Of a stretch of 64,000 bases of DNA, positions 9,574 through 19,109 are shown piece by piece. Under the pieces are notes generated by a model. The model had not been told where the DNA came from. It saw only the letters and a program-made list of their open reading frames with translations, and did not search any database. The position numbers and the translations under genes were made by a program. How positions within the stretch are numbered: position 1 is the stretch's first letter; each line of letters begins with the position of its first letter. Origin of the DNA: Planctellipticum variicoloris (GTDB taxonomy: Bacteria > Planctomycetota > Planctomycetia > Planctomycetales > Planctomycetaceae); NCBI RefSeq assembly GCF_030622045.1, contig NZ_CP130886.1, positions 5,836,001 to 5,900,000 on the forward strand, in the 5' to 3' direction.

Positions 9574-12500
9574 TCACGTGGCCAGCTTCCTAAAAAACAC
9601 TCGCAAGTCGGCGGCAAGTTCCGGTTGTGCTGCTGTCGCAAGAGCGTCCACGAGAGGAAGAAGCTCTCGTCTAAGTCGTTCGCGATCTCCCGCGGCTGCC
9701 ATGCAGCGTTTAATTAGTTCGACGGATTCTTCGCCTCGCAAGCCAGAAATCCACCCGAGATCATCAGTCGTCTCCCCTTCTTGCCGCCAGCAGACTACCC
9801 GTTCCATCGAGCATTTGCACAGCTCCACGAATGCTTGCTCTGTCCCACCAGTGGCCAGAATTCCCGGCAGCTCCATTTCCTTTCCGTGAATCGGAGTCTG
9901 CGTCCCCGAGATCATATCCTTGAGATCACTATGAAGCTGGCAAAATGCCGAAACAGCGCCGAGTCGCAGTATGATCTTAAATACAGGCAGCAACTGCAGG
10001 AATAGGCTCGTCTTAAGCTCTACAGATGGTTCTGCTTCTATGACCGAGCAGATGGCGTGCAGCGGGAACCTCTCGACTCTGCCGGATACCTCAGCTTCGA
10101 AGGGCCATCGCTCCACGACCTTCTTAACCAAACACAACCACGCTTCGTAAACACACTGGCGTTCCTCGGAGAGCGCGCCTAACGCTTTGAGCGCACCAAA
10201 GAGGACTCCGTTAAGAAAGTGCATCTGCGCGGAGCGGTCGGTCCAGTCGCACGCCAAGAACTCGTCCAACACTTGGGAGAGTTCGCTTTCACTTTCGTTT
10301 GCGACACCCTGCGTGACAGAGATTCTAGCCGTACCCAATAGTTGAGCGGCTCGGTCCAGCGACTCGTCGTGGCCTCCCAATTGTGCACGGTGTAGCACGG
10401 TACGCACCTCAGGAACTCGTCGTTCGTCCGCGATCGCCAACAGAGGCTCAACGGCAAAACACACGATCACTGGGTCATCCTCACTCTCCACAATCTCCGT
10501 CAGCAACTGCCGCAGTTTGGGGAACGTAGCGAAGTGCCATGCCGACAAGGAGGTAAGAACGGCGGCCTTTGTGTACGCCGGCCAATCGCTCCACCTCGTC
10601 GCGATTGCCGCTATGAAGCGTGCCTGAAGCTCGGCGAACGGCGACACAGATGGGATAGTCAGTACGGCATCCAGAAGCTCTAGGGAGCAGAAGATAACGT
10701 CGTTCGAGTTCCACGAAAGCGTCCGCCGTAAAGTTGTCTCGGTGTGAGATTGCGGCACGGGGCTGAGCAGCACACCGAGGGCTGCCTCCACCATGTCATG
10801 CCACCAAGGGGTGTGTTCATCCAGCGCAATCTCCCACATCTGTGAGTGAAGTGATTCATTCTTCTGCTGAGCGAGCCAACACACGTGGTCTCGCAGAGAA
10901 CCGACTAGCTGCGAGCACCAGCCGAGTACGGTCCCAAGCCACGGCTGAGTTCTCGACTCCGGCCGGGAGAGCACCGTCTTGATCGCTTCGAGCCGACCAG
11001 CAAACTCACTGTTCAGCGGGCTGGCGGGAGTCGACGAATGACTTACCTTCATCCAATCGCGTAAGAGGCACACCTGTTCTTCATCGTCGACGTAAGGCCA
11101 GACCGCCTTGGAGTCCAAATATGTTGGGAGGTCTCCTCGACTGACCGTGAATCGCACCTCCGTTCGTGGATCTACCGGCTCGCTTAGGCGGCCCTCTTTC
11201 TGAGCCGTGGCCAGGGCCTGTACCTCGTCCGCCGTAAGCATGCCCCATTCACGTAGATCAGACAGCTCTCTGACACGGCAGTCAAAAGAAAGCTCGGAGT
11301 GTCGAATTGCGTCCATAACACGACTCCTGCTGTCAGCGTCAAGGTCTGCTGGCAATTGCAGTCGCAAGAGGCGACGCACATCGTCCAATGATTCGCACGC
11401 CGTTACGGCAGCATCCGACAACAACCGCACGATCGCCTCTTTGTGCCAGTCTCGCTGCTTGGCAGCATCCCTTATGGCATCAAACAACGTAAGCATCGGA
11501 ATGGCACTCAGTGCTGCGAATCGTGTTGCGAGAGCCTGGTCGGTGAGAACGAGAAACGGTGTTGCGTCGGGTAAAACAGCAAGCTCGCCCGCGGCCTGTT
11601 CAAGCACAACCCGAAGCTTAACGACTGGATTGTTGCAGTCGTGGCTATTGAAGGTGCTGAATCGGGGAGCCTCGTCATAGTCAGGCGAGAACTCGGCCTC
11701 GTTCTCCGCTCCGAGTGCTTTCTCAAACTCATGATGTAAAGGCCAGCCGTCTCTCTGCCTAGCTTCGACAAGCGCCGCGAGCAGGTTAAACGTTGTCGCA
11801 CGCCAGGTTTCAGACTTTAGCAAGAGATCAGGTGTGCTTATGATTGCCAGCACCTGCCGTTTGTATGAAAGCTTTCGAGTGACCATTGCTTCCGCAACGC
11901 TCTGTCTGCGCTTCGTATCGTCAAGTCCTAGTGTCGCCCGGAAGACTGTGCAAGCCAGTCGAATGTCTCCGTGAGAAAGCAAGGCGGCGATCGCATCGAG
12001 CATTCTTCCGAACAAATGCACGTTCGACGCACTCCCGACGACAATCAGCCACTCGTCAACTTCTGAAACGCCGTAAGCGTGCGAGGCTACTGTCGCTTCA
12101 AGAAGCATTCGAACGGTTCGTAGCGAAGAGGGACATCCCGCCTTCCATCGCAGCAGATCCCGTTTCACGAACCTTTGCACGGTTTCCGCATCAGTAGCAC
12201 CGCCGGCTACTTCCAGCTCATACTCCACTGCGAGGCCGTGGAGTCGATTCCCGAGGGTACCAGTGAATCTGGCTTCGTCAATCGCGGCGACTTCATCACC
12301 CCATTGCGGTACCCGAAGACTTACCGCCAACGTCAATGCGTCGGCGAGGACTTGATCAGGAAGTTGGTTCAATGCTCCCGTCAAAGGCGTGCCTTCGAGG
12401 AGTACTATGAGCGCCTCCCGCGCCAATCCAGGATTGATCTGCCCTAGTTCGGTCAGATAGTCGGTGGCAGTTCCTGCGTTGGGCTTTCCGATGATCCACT

Positions 12501-14373
12501 TCAAGCCCGCCGCTGCGGCTGATCTCGCAACACAGTCTTCCTTGCAATCGGCTGGGATTACTCTTGCAAGAGATGTTGCCGTCAGCGACGCTAGACGAGC
12601 AATCAACGTCTGGATCAGAGAATACTCCCGCAGCCACTCGTGACTCCACGCAACCGACCCCACACCTTGTTCCCTGATTACACCTTCGAGAAGCAGCATT
12701 TCGATGCCTCTCGCCGCCTCTTCATTGGCCTGGTCACATGATAGGGTGAGATTTCCCGACAGAGTCTGATCACCCAGGAACGCGGCTGCCTTTCTCTTGG
12801 CGGCCTGCGAGGTGTCGCTGCTTCCCACAGATCGTTGGCCCTCGCTAATGCCACGAACACGGCGTTTCCAGAACTCTTCGATCACTCGAAAAGCCGTTAC
12901 TTCACCGCTCTCCGTCAGCGGCATGTCGCCTGATGCCACAATGTCGGCATAGAGTGACAGCAAGAATGGATTGCGAAGCGCGGCGATTAGCTGCGGATTG
13001 TTAGGAGCGGGTAGGCCTACGTCAGAGAATGCCTGTTTAACTTGGGCCGTTGAAAGCGGTTGCATGTCCACTTTGTGGAGCGGGGAGACGGCATCGTTCA
13101 ACCAGTCATGGACGGCTAGCACTTCTCGCCGCGCCGTTACGAGTACCGTCAGATTGGGGAGGGACGTCAAAATCGGAATCGCTCGAATCCAATGTTGCGC
13201 CAGGCTGTGCGGGATCTCGTCCAATCCGTCAATCGCAATCCATGTCGGTCCCTCAGCGGAAAGCATGCAGCTGAGCCGCACGAGAGCATCGACTCGTTCG
13301 GCGTCAAGCGCCCTCGCCTCAACTCGGAGTGTGCGGTTGGGGTATCCGTGAGTTGCTTCCAGTTCAAAGGCCAACTGGCTGGCAACCGTTTTGCCGATCC
13401 CCATGTCAGCAATTAGACAGCTGGATCGGCCTACCTCGTACAACGGGGCTCTTTCAGCGAGCGGCCAACTCGTCGTCGGACTTTGCTCCAGATTTCGCCA
13501 CACGGTCTGGCGAATCTTTGCGGTGATACCAGACGCCGCGGCAAACGTCATTAGTTCTTGCATCGCGCCTTCGACATTGTGCTCCACCATGACAGTGCCG
13601 ATAGCCTGCAGAAACTCTGTCACCGTGTATTCGGCACTGCCCTCCGAAACCACTCGTTCCGTGACAACCCCGGTGACAAACGCTTGCACCGAATCCGGAG
13701 TACCAGTTGAGAAAACACCGGTCGAAAGTAGTCTGATCGATTGATCGAGATCGTCAAACCGATGCCGGGCGACTCGCAAGTTCAGCAGTAATGCTTTCGC
13801 TTCCGCAAACGTGCATGGTCGCGGCCAATCGATCGTCAACGCCGGCTTCGTATCGTCGTCTTCCGACTCAGGAGGGGTGGATTCATCACCTGAAAAGTGA
13901 CAGAGCCTCCAAACGGCTTCTTGAATGGCCTTTTCTGTCGAGTCCACCCGCTTGGGCAACTCCGCAGGTAGTGTGCTGAAGTCTAAATCCTCGACTGCAG
14001 CTGGAACAGCTTCCTGATAGCCAAGGGCGTTCGGTGTTTGCTTGTTGGGATCGGTGACCCATACCGGACTGATCTTCTCCGCCGATGTTCCTGTCGCAAC
14101 ATCGCGACGCAGGCGGTCGTAGAATATCAGCCGATCAACTTTCGCAATTGCAGTGTCCTTGCACTCGTGCAGGTCCAAGGAGCCATCGGAGAACTCGAAG
14201 ACTATGTCCCAGATTGGCCCGTCGATTCCCTCCCGACCCTCAACCACGAACCGAGAGAGTTCAGGCATTCCGCCGCTCAGTCCGGCACTTGTCACCGCAA
14301 GCTGGCTCAGAACGCGGTAATGCGCATAACGCTGCTGGTAAATTAATCCCGAGAGGCTCTCTTCGCCTGGCAT
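9574..14373 (-). CDS. PD-(D/E)XK nuclease-STAND NTPase, Avs-like candidate defence protein
   Basis: 1599 residues. N-terminus: SLSGLIYQQRYAHYRVL, then WDIVFEFSDGSLDLHECKD, with D56, E70 and K72 in the D-x13-E-x-K layout of PD-(D/E)XK nucleases, similar to the DUF4297/Cap4 type. Centre: Walker A IADMGIGKT (321-329), Walker B WIAIDGLDE (378-386), LTVLVTARR (408-416), RNPFLLSLYADIV, and a winged-helix-like WSHEWLREYSLIQTLIA. These are features of STAND/NACHT NTPases. The last 950 or so residues look like helical repeats and would be the sensor. This effector-STAND-repeat order is that of antiviral Avs proteins, which detect phage proteins and activate a nuclease. It starts 39 bases after hsdR and is visibly less GC-rich than hsdR, suggesting separate acquisition. 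Confidence 0.8.
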   Translation of the reverse strand: MPGEESLSGLIYQQRYAHYRVLSQLAVTSAGLSGGMPELSRFVVEGREGIDGPIWDIVFEFSDGSLDLHECKDTAIAKVDRLIFYDRLRRDVATGTSAEKISPVWVTDPNKQTPNALGYQEAVPAAVEDLDFSTLPAELPKRVDSTEKAIQEAVWRLCHFSGDESTPPESEDDDTKPALTIDWPRPCTFAEAKALLLNLRVARHRFDDLDQSIRLLSTGVFSTGTPDSVQAFVTGVVTERVVSEGSAEYTVTEFLQAIGTVMVEHNVEGAMQELMTFAAASGITAKIRQTVWRNLEQSPTTSWPLAERAPLYEVGRSSCLIADMGIGKTVASQLAFELEATHGYPNRTLRVEARALDAERVDALVRLSCMLSAEGPTWIAIDGLDEIPHSLAQHWIRAIPILTSLPNLTVLVTARREVLAVHDWLNDAVSPLHKVDMQPLSTAQVKQAFSDVGLPAPNNPQLIAALRNPFLLSLYADIVASGDMPLTESGEVTAFRVIEEFWKRRVRGISEGQRSVGSSDTSQAAKRKAAAFLGDQTLSGNLTLSCDQANEEAARGIEMLLLEGVIREQGVGSVAWSHEWLREYSLIQTLIARLASLTATSLARVIPADCKEDCVARSAAAAGLKWIIGKPNAGTATDYLTELGQINPGLAREALIVLLEGTPLTGALNQLPDQVLADALTLAVSLRVPQWGDEVAAIDEARFTGTLGNRLHGLAVEYELEVAGGATDAETVQRFVKRDLLRWKAGCPSSLRTVRMLLEATVASHAYGVSEVDEWLIVVGSASNVHLFGRMLDAIAALLSHGDIRLACTVFRATLGLDDTKRRQSVAEAMVTRKLSYKRQVLAIISTPDLLLKSETWRATTFNLLAALVEARQRDGWPLHHEFEKALGAENEAEFSPDYDEAPRFSTFNSHDCNNPVVKLRVVLEQAAGELAVLPDATPFLVLTDQALATRFAALSAIPMLTLFDAIRDAAKQRDWHKEAIVRLLSDAAVTACESLDDVRRLLRLQLPADLDADSRSRVMDAIRHSELSFDCRVRELSDLREWGMLTADEVQALATAQKEGRLSEPVDPRTEVRFTVSRGDLPTYLDSKAVWPYVDDEEQVCLLRDWMKVSHSSTPASPLNSEFAGRLEAIKTVLSRPESRTQPWLGTVLGWCSQLVGSLRDHVCWLAQQKNESLHSQMWEIALDEHTPWWHDMVEAALGVLLSPVPQSHTETTLRRTLSWNSNDVIFCSLELLDAVLTIPSVSPFAELQARFIAAIATRWSDWPAYTKAAVLTSLSAWHFATFPKLRQLLTEIVESEDDPVIVCFAVEPLLAIADERRVPEVRTVLHRAQLGGHDESLDRAAQLLGTARISVTQGVANESESELSQVLDEFLACDWTDRSAQMHFLNGVLFGALKALGALSEERQCVYEAWLCLVKKVVERWPFEAEVSGRVERFPLHAICSVIEAEPSVELKTSLFLQLLPVFKIILRLGAVSAFCQLHSDLKDMISGTQTPIHGKEMELPGILATGGTEQAFVELCKCSMERVVCWRQEGETTDDLGWISGLRGEESVELIKRCMAAAGDRERLRRELLPLVDALATAAQPELAADLRVFFRKLAT

Positions 14374-14412
14374 TTTCCCGCCCCCATCAGAACCTCAGTC
14401 ACTCTGCCGTCG

Positions 14413-17400
14413 TCAAATCGCGCGCCCGCCCGTCGCCAGCGCGTTGCCGTTGATCGCCCGGATCACCTGCACGATCTGCGGGGCCAGGTGGGGCAGGACG
14501 CCGCTGATGCCCTGGTCGTGGAAATCGGTGAACGGCGGTTCGAACAAGGCCTTCGGGTCCATCAGGCCGTTGTGGACCAGGTGGTCGATGATCTGGTTGA
14601 TGAACGTGATCTGGTCGCCGGTCAGCGTTCCCGCGGCGAGGAACTGGGCGAACGCCTCTTTCGCCGCGTTGGCGTCCAGGCCGACGATCTCCCGGATCAG
14701 TTTTCCCAGTGGCATGTCGGTGCCGTATGTCTGCTCGAACTGGTCCCGGCCGCCGGGGCCGTTTTCCGCGAACAGAATCGCCTCCAGGGCCTGCAGGTCG
14801 GTAGTGCTGATCGGCTGGTTACGGCGCAGTCGGTCGATGGTCGGGTGGTCCTGGTGCTGGCGCACGAACCGTTCCACCTTCAGCCGGTAATTCCCCAGCC
14901 GGCTGTCGGGCTGAATCAGCCCTTCAATTTCCTTCGCATCGCCCAGCTCGTCCTCGAAGTCCGTGTAGACGTTGTCCCGCTTCCCCTCCCGGTCGAGGAA
15001 CTGCACCAGCGCCCGCAGGTTCCGCCGGACGTCTTCCAGCATGGGGAGTGTGATGTGTTGCCAGTATTCCTCCGTCTGCAGCTCCTGGATCAGCGCCAGA
15101 TGCTGCCGGACGGCCGGGATGGCCTCTTTCTCCTCCAGACCGGCGGCGATGCCGTGGACCTGGTTCTGCCAGCGCGGGACGTGAGGCGATGCCTCCAAGA
15201 TTCCGAGCTGCAGGTTGAGCAGCAGCAGGTCGAACCGCCGGGCGAATTCATCGCCATCGTCGGGCGTCGGCAGGTTTGCCAGATGCTGGTGGATGTCGAC
15301 CAGCTCGCCGGGGCTCAACTGGTCCCACGCCTCCCGCTTGCTGAACTTCTCGATCTCCCGCCGGTGCGGCCGGACCACGAAACTGTCGAGGGGGACCTGC
15401 GACACCTCCCGGTGCAGGTGGTCGGCAATTTCCGTCCGCAGCTTGCGGTGCGGTTCATCGCCGTGGCGTTCTGACCGCAGCAGGTCCAGCAGCGAGACCC
15501 GCCGGCGAAAGATTTTCGTCTTCACCGATTCCTGGACTGATCCCTCGACGCCGTCGGGGTTCTTGCCAAAGAACTCAAAGTTCTCGCAGAAGTCCAACAC
15601 GGCGAATGATTTCTTGTCGAGACCGGGGCCGAACAGGTCTGGGCAAAGCCGGGTTCCCCGGCCGATCATCTGCCAGAACTTCGTCCGGGACCGCACCCGC
15701 TTGAAGAAGACCAGGTTCACGCACTCCGGCACGTCGATGCCGGTATCCAGCATGTCCACGCTGACTGCGATTTGTGGCGGCTTGGCCGGCAGGCTGAAGT
15801 CGTCGATCAGCGACTGGGCGAACTTTACCTGGTTGTCGATCAGGGAGCAGAACTTCCCCTTCAGGTGCGGATAATTGGCGTCGAACCGGTCGACCACGAA
15901 CTGGGCGTGGTTGTGGTTGGCGGCGAAGAGAATCGTCTTCCCCAGCTTGTCGCCCCCCTCGATGTGCTGCCCGTGCCCCATCACGTAGGCCAGCACCTTG
16001 TCGACGGTGTCGGCGTTGAACAGCCAGCGGTTGAGGGCCGACGCGTCGATTTCGTCCGGAACCGCGCCCGTCTCCTCGTCGAAGAACTTGACCTCGTACT
16101 CCTTTTTCTCGTCATCCGTCAGGTCGGCGTACTTCACCCCCTGCCGGCTGAACTTCGTCGGGACCGCAATCGGCTGGGGCGGAACCAGGTACCCGTCGGC
16201 GACCGCCTGGTCCAGCTCGTAGGCGTGCGTCGGGACGTTCTGTTCGAGGTGGAACAGGCCGTAGGTGTCCCGGTCGACCTCGCTGCGGGGGGTGGCCGTC
16301 AGTCCCAGCAGCAGGGCGTCGAAATACTCGAAGATCGCCCGGTACTTCTGGTAGACGCTGCGGTGGGCCTCGTCGATGATCACCAGGTCGAAGTGTCCGA
16401 CGCCGAAGCGGTTCACGCCGTCCCGCCGCTCGTCGTCAATGGCGTTCATCATCGTGGGGTAGGTCGAGAAGACAATCCGGCTGTCGTCCCGCTCCTTGGC
16501 CTGCGTGATGTCGACCGACGCCGTGTTCGGCAGGAACTTGGTGAAGGCCCGCCTGGCCTGCGTCAGCAGTGCGTTGCGGTCGGCCAGGAACAGCACCCGC
16601 CGGACCCAGTTGTGCTTCATCAGCAGTTCGACCGCGGCGATGCTCAGCCGGGTCTTGCCGGTCCCCGTGGCCATCACCAGCAGGGCGTGCCGCTGCCGGT
16701 CCCGGTCGTACGTCTCGCAGACCCGGCGGATGGCTTCCTGTTGATAGTATCGGTCGGCAATGTCGCGGTTGGCGCTGGCCGTCACGATCCCCTGCCGGCT
16801 GTCCCGGCGATGAATCAGGAGCTGCAGCTCGTCGCGGGTGCGGAAGCCCTGGACGGACCGCGGGGGATAACTGGCGTCGTCCCAGCACCAGGTTTCATAC
16901 CCGTTGGTGTAGTAGATCACCGGCCGCTGCCCGAACGCCTGTTCCAGACAGTCGGCATACAGCTCCGCCTGGCGCTTGCCATTCTGCGGGTCGACCCGTG
17001 TCCGTTTGGCTTCGACGACGGCGAGGGGCCGCCCGTCCTGGCCCCACAGCACGTAATCGACGAAGCCCTGGCCGGTGCCGGTCGGCATGCCGGTCACCGG
17101 ATATTCGTGGACCTGCGGGCCGTGCGGGTCCCAGCCGGCCTCCCGAAGCAGCACGTCGATAAACAGGTCGCGGGTGGCCGCCTCGCTGACTTCGTCGACG
17201 GGGACGACCTGTTCGCGGGCGGCCCGCTGCGCGGCGATTTCCTGCTTCAGCCGGGCGATTTCCGCGTCGGTCTCTGCCAGCCGGGCTGCTTTGGCCGCCA
17301 GTTCGGCGTCCTTCTGGGTGAGCTGGTCCAGCAGTTGCCGGATCTGGTCGGCGCTGCGGTCGGGGGCCGGGGCCTGGGGGCGGGTCAAAAGCCCGTCGTC

Positions 17401-17802
17401 GAACGCCGGAACGGTTGGCTGGGGTTTGCCATAGATCCGCGCCACCCAGCCAAGGAAGGCGTGCAGCATGCGGGTCAGGTGCAGGGCGTCGGTGGCGTTG
17501 ATCGGCGTGTCGCTGTGGACCGCCTGGTTCCCCAGCTTTACGATCAGCCGGGCGTGCTGGAACTGTGTGGCCGGCAGGATCTCCCGGAACGTCGGCTCGT
17601 GGATCAGGGCGGCGAGGTTTTCCTGGTACGGCTTCGACAGCCCGCCATCGTGGGCGTAGAGCCACTGCACGGCCCGTTCGAGGGTTCGGCGGGCGTAGAA
17701 CACGGCCGTCCGGGGCGAGACGTAGACATTCCCCTCCGCCTGGCTGGCGTCATCGTGCAGGCTGGCCCAGTGGGGCTGCAGGAAGTCGAAGTTGGAGGGC
17801 AT
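14413..17802 (-). CDS. hsdR: Type I restriction enzyme, R (restriction/translocase) subunit
   Basis: 1129 residues. An N-terminal helical region (DUF4145-like, SPRTAVFYARRTLE) is followed by a coiled coil near residues 140-195. The nuclease domain has FVDYVLWGQ and VVEAKRTR (D...ExK). The SF2 helicase motor has motif I MATGTGKTR, motif II IIDEAHR, LGLTATPRSE, and a late motif QMIGRGTRLCPDLF. A C-terminal helical domain contacts the methylase in this family. The enzyme translocates DNA and cleaves unmethylated targets. Length is normal for the EcoEI-like class. The gene lies downstream of hsdM and hsdS but is separated from them by two small genes. Confidence 0.95.
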   Translation of the reverse strand: MPSNFDFLQPHWASLHDDASQAEGNVYVSPRTAVFYARRTLERAVQWLYAHDGGLSKPYQENLAALIHEPTFREILPATQFQHARLIVKLGNQAVHSDTPINATDALHLTRMLHAFLGWVARIYGKPQPTVPAFDDGLLTRPQAPAPDRSADQIRQLLDQLTQKDAELAAKAARLAETDAEIARLKQEIAAQRAAREQVVPVDEVSEAATRDLFIDVLLREAGWDPHGPQVHEYPVTGMPTGTGQGFVDYVLWGQDGRPLAVVEAKRTRVDPQNGKRQAELYADCLEQAFGQRPVIYYTNGYETWCWDDASYPPRSVQGFRTRDELQLLIHRRDSRQGIVTASANRDIADRYYQQEAIRRVCETYDRDRQRHALLVMATGTGKTRLSIAAVELLMKHNWVRRVLFLADRNALLTQARRAFTKFLPNTASVDITQAKERDDSRIVFSTYPTMMNAIDDERRDGVNRFGVGHFDLVIIDEAHRSVYQKYRAIFEYFDALLLGLTATPRSEVDRDTYGLFHLEQNVPTHAYELDQAVADGYLVPPQPIAVPTKFSRQGVKYADLTDDEKKEYEVKFFDEETGAVPDEIDASALNRWLFNADTVDKVLAYVMGHGQHIEGGDKLGKTILFAANHNHAQFVVDRFDANYPHLKGKFCSLIDNQVKFAQSLIDDFSLPAKPPQIAVSVDMLDTGIDVPECVNLVFFKRVRSRTKFWQMIGRGTRLCPDLFGPGLDKKSFAVLDFCENFEFFGKNPDGVEGSVQESVKTKIFRRRVSLLDLLRSERHGDEPHRKLRTEIADHLHREVSQVPLDSFVVRPHRREIEKFSKREAWDQLSPGELVDIHQHLANLPTPDDGDEFARRFDLLLLNLQLGILEASPHVPRWQNQVHGIAAGLEEKEAIPAVRQHLALIQELQTEEYWQHITLPMLEDVRRNLRALVQFLDREGKRDNVYTDFEDELGDAKEIEGLIQPDSRLGNYRLKVERFVRQHQDHPTIDRLRRNQPISTTDLQALEAILFAENGPGGRDQFEQTYGTDMPLGKLIREIVGLDANAAKEAFAQFLAAGTLTGDQITFINQIIDHLVHNGLMDPKALFEPPFTDFHDQGISGVLPHLAPQIVQVIRAINGNALATGGRAI

Positions 17803-17812
17803 GCTCAGCGCC

Positions 17813-18460
17813 TTACAGCGTTAGCCAATCCGGTGTACCCGGTAGCAGCACATTGAACCCTCGGCTGTCGTTGGGGAATGCTGCTACCAGTTTCAAGCTG
17901 CCGGATTGGACGTCCGGATCGTTCGCGCGCAGTTCGTTGATCTTGTCCCGAACTTGGGTCTGCGAACTACTCTTTTTGCGGCAGAAATGGACCAGATAGC
18001 GCATCGGTGCATCGACGTTTCTCAACTTTCTCAGGTCTTTTCTGAAGTGTTCGATATCGTAGTCGAGTCCAATTTCGACAGCGGCGCAAGCGGCAATTGA
18101 ACCCGTGCGAAATTCGCGTTCGTCAACGGCGTGATCTTTCGAACGGGGAGGCAACACGACGACGTCAATATTCGCACGACGGCTCTGCCCCTCGTGGATT
18201 CTCTGCGCAGGCCACTCCTTGTGAATCAATTTGCTCTGGTGGTGATTGGCGAGGTGGAGAACGCCATCATTGAGGACTGGACACTCCCGCAGAATCGCCA
18301 TCAAGTCGCTGTGCAGGGAGTGTTCGACGCGGTGGCGATAGGGAGCCGCCACAAAGCCTTTGACAAACTGACTGATTGCCGCGTCGATCTCCGGGCGGAC
18401 TTGCTCCCCCCATCTCTGGTCGGCGTCGGTGAGTTCGACGGATGCCGTGAAGCCGGTCAT
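17813..18460 (-). CDS. Hypothetical protein in the hsd operon, degenerate nuclease-like
   Basis: 215 residues, ending 10 bases before the hsdR start. It has the pattern of a PD-(D/E)XK domain: RVEHSLHSDL near 44-53, NIDVVVLPP (D99) and AAVEIGLDYDIEHFRKDLRKL (E129). In active enzymes the last strand normally reads E-x-K, but here it reads E-I-G, so the catalytic lysine is missing or displaced. It may be a non-catalytic partner of the restriction complex or an enzyme with a rearranged site. No signal peptide. Function unassigned. Confidence 0.7.
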   Translation of the reverse strand: MTGFTASVELTDADQRWGEQVRPEIDAAISQFVKGFVAAPYRHRVEHSLHSDLMAILRECPVLNDGVLHLANHHQSKLIHKEWPAQRIHEGQSRRANIDVVVLPPRSKDHAVDEREFRTGSIAACAAVEIGLDYDIEHFRKDLRKLRNVDAPMRYLVHFCRKKSSSQTQVRDKINELRANDPDVQSGSLKLVAAFPNDSRGFNVLLPGTPDWLTL

Positions 18461-18491
18461 CTCTCATCTCTCCTGAAAAGACCGAAAACGT

Positions 18492-19073
18492 TCATTTCTT
18501 TGCGGAATTGATCATGTCGGCGTGCTTGAGGGCCTTCAGCGTCATGATCACCGGATCGTTGAAGTAGGTCTTCGGCCCCGCGACGCTGAGCACTCGGTCG
18601 AGGATTTCGTTCAGGCCGATGACCTGTGCCGGCCGCAGCCCGGCCGGTGGATGTGCCAGGTGTTCCGTGATGGCCTGCTGAGCGGCAGGGCTCCGGAACT
18701 TCCCCACGTACAACCGCAGTTCAACCTGCTCGGGAGCGTAGCCGAAGCGATTGCAGGCTGCGGCGATTAACTTCTGCTGCACGTCAGGTTCATTGAAGAG
18801 GATGTAGCCCTTTTCCCGCTTCGGATGGGGCGTCTTTGATAACCCGCAGAAGCCGGCCTCTGAGACCCCGTGTGAGCCGAAATACGACTTCACGGAGGCC
18901 AGCACCAGCTTGTCGGCCCGTGCCCCGACCAGGTCGACCTCGTAGCCGTGCTCCTGCATTTCCTCGTACGCGGCCTTCCGGGTCTGCCGCTTGACCGGGA
19001 ACTTCAGGTTGCCGGCGACGATGAACTGCTCCGCCTCCAGCGCCACCTTCACGACGTGCTCAAAGCCTTCCAT
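18492..19073 (-). CDS. Hypothetical protein in the hsd operon
   Basis: 193 residues, beginning MEGFEHVVKVALEAEQFIV. A short strand pair, EVDLVGARADKLVLASVKSYFGS (residues 45-67), has the spacing of a restriction-nuclease core (D47, K62), but the expected Glu before the Lys is Ser60. This may be a degenerate member of the fold, or the likeness may be chance. It sits between hsdS and the 18460-17813 gene, all on the minus strand with short gaps, and so is probably co-transcribed with the restriction system. Function unknown. Confidence 0.7.
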   Translation of the reverse strand: MEGFEHVVKVALEAEQFIVAGNLKFPVKRQTRKAAYEEMQEHGYEVDLVGARADKLVLASVKSYFGSHGVSEAGFCGLSKTPHPKREKGYILFNEPDVQQKLIAAACNRFGYAPEQVELRLYVGKFRSPAAQQAITEHLAHPPAGLRPAQVIGLNEILDRVLSVAGPKTYFNDPVIMTLKALKHADMINSAKK

Positions 19074-19109
19074 ACCAGGGCTCCTCGGAGGCGGGGACGG
19101 GGGCGGGAA

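Noticed and set aside
15772-17856. 694-residue plus-strand frame opposite hsdR
   Set aside because: Val/Gly/Arg-rich antisense shadow of hsdR; no domain pattern.
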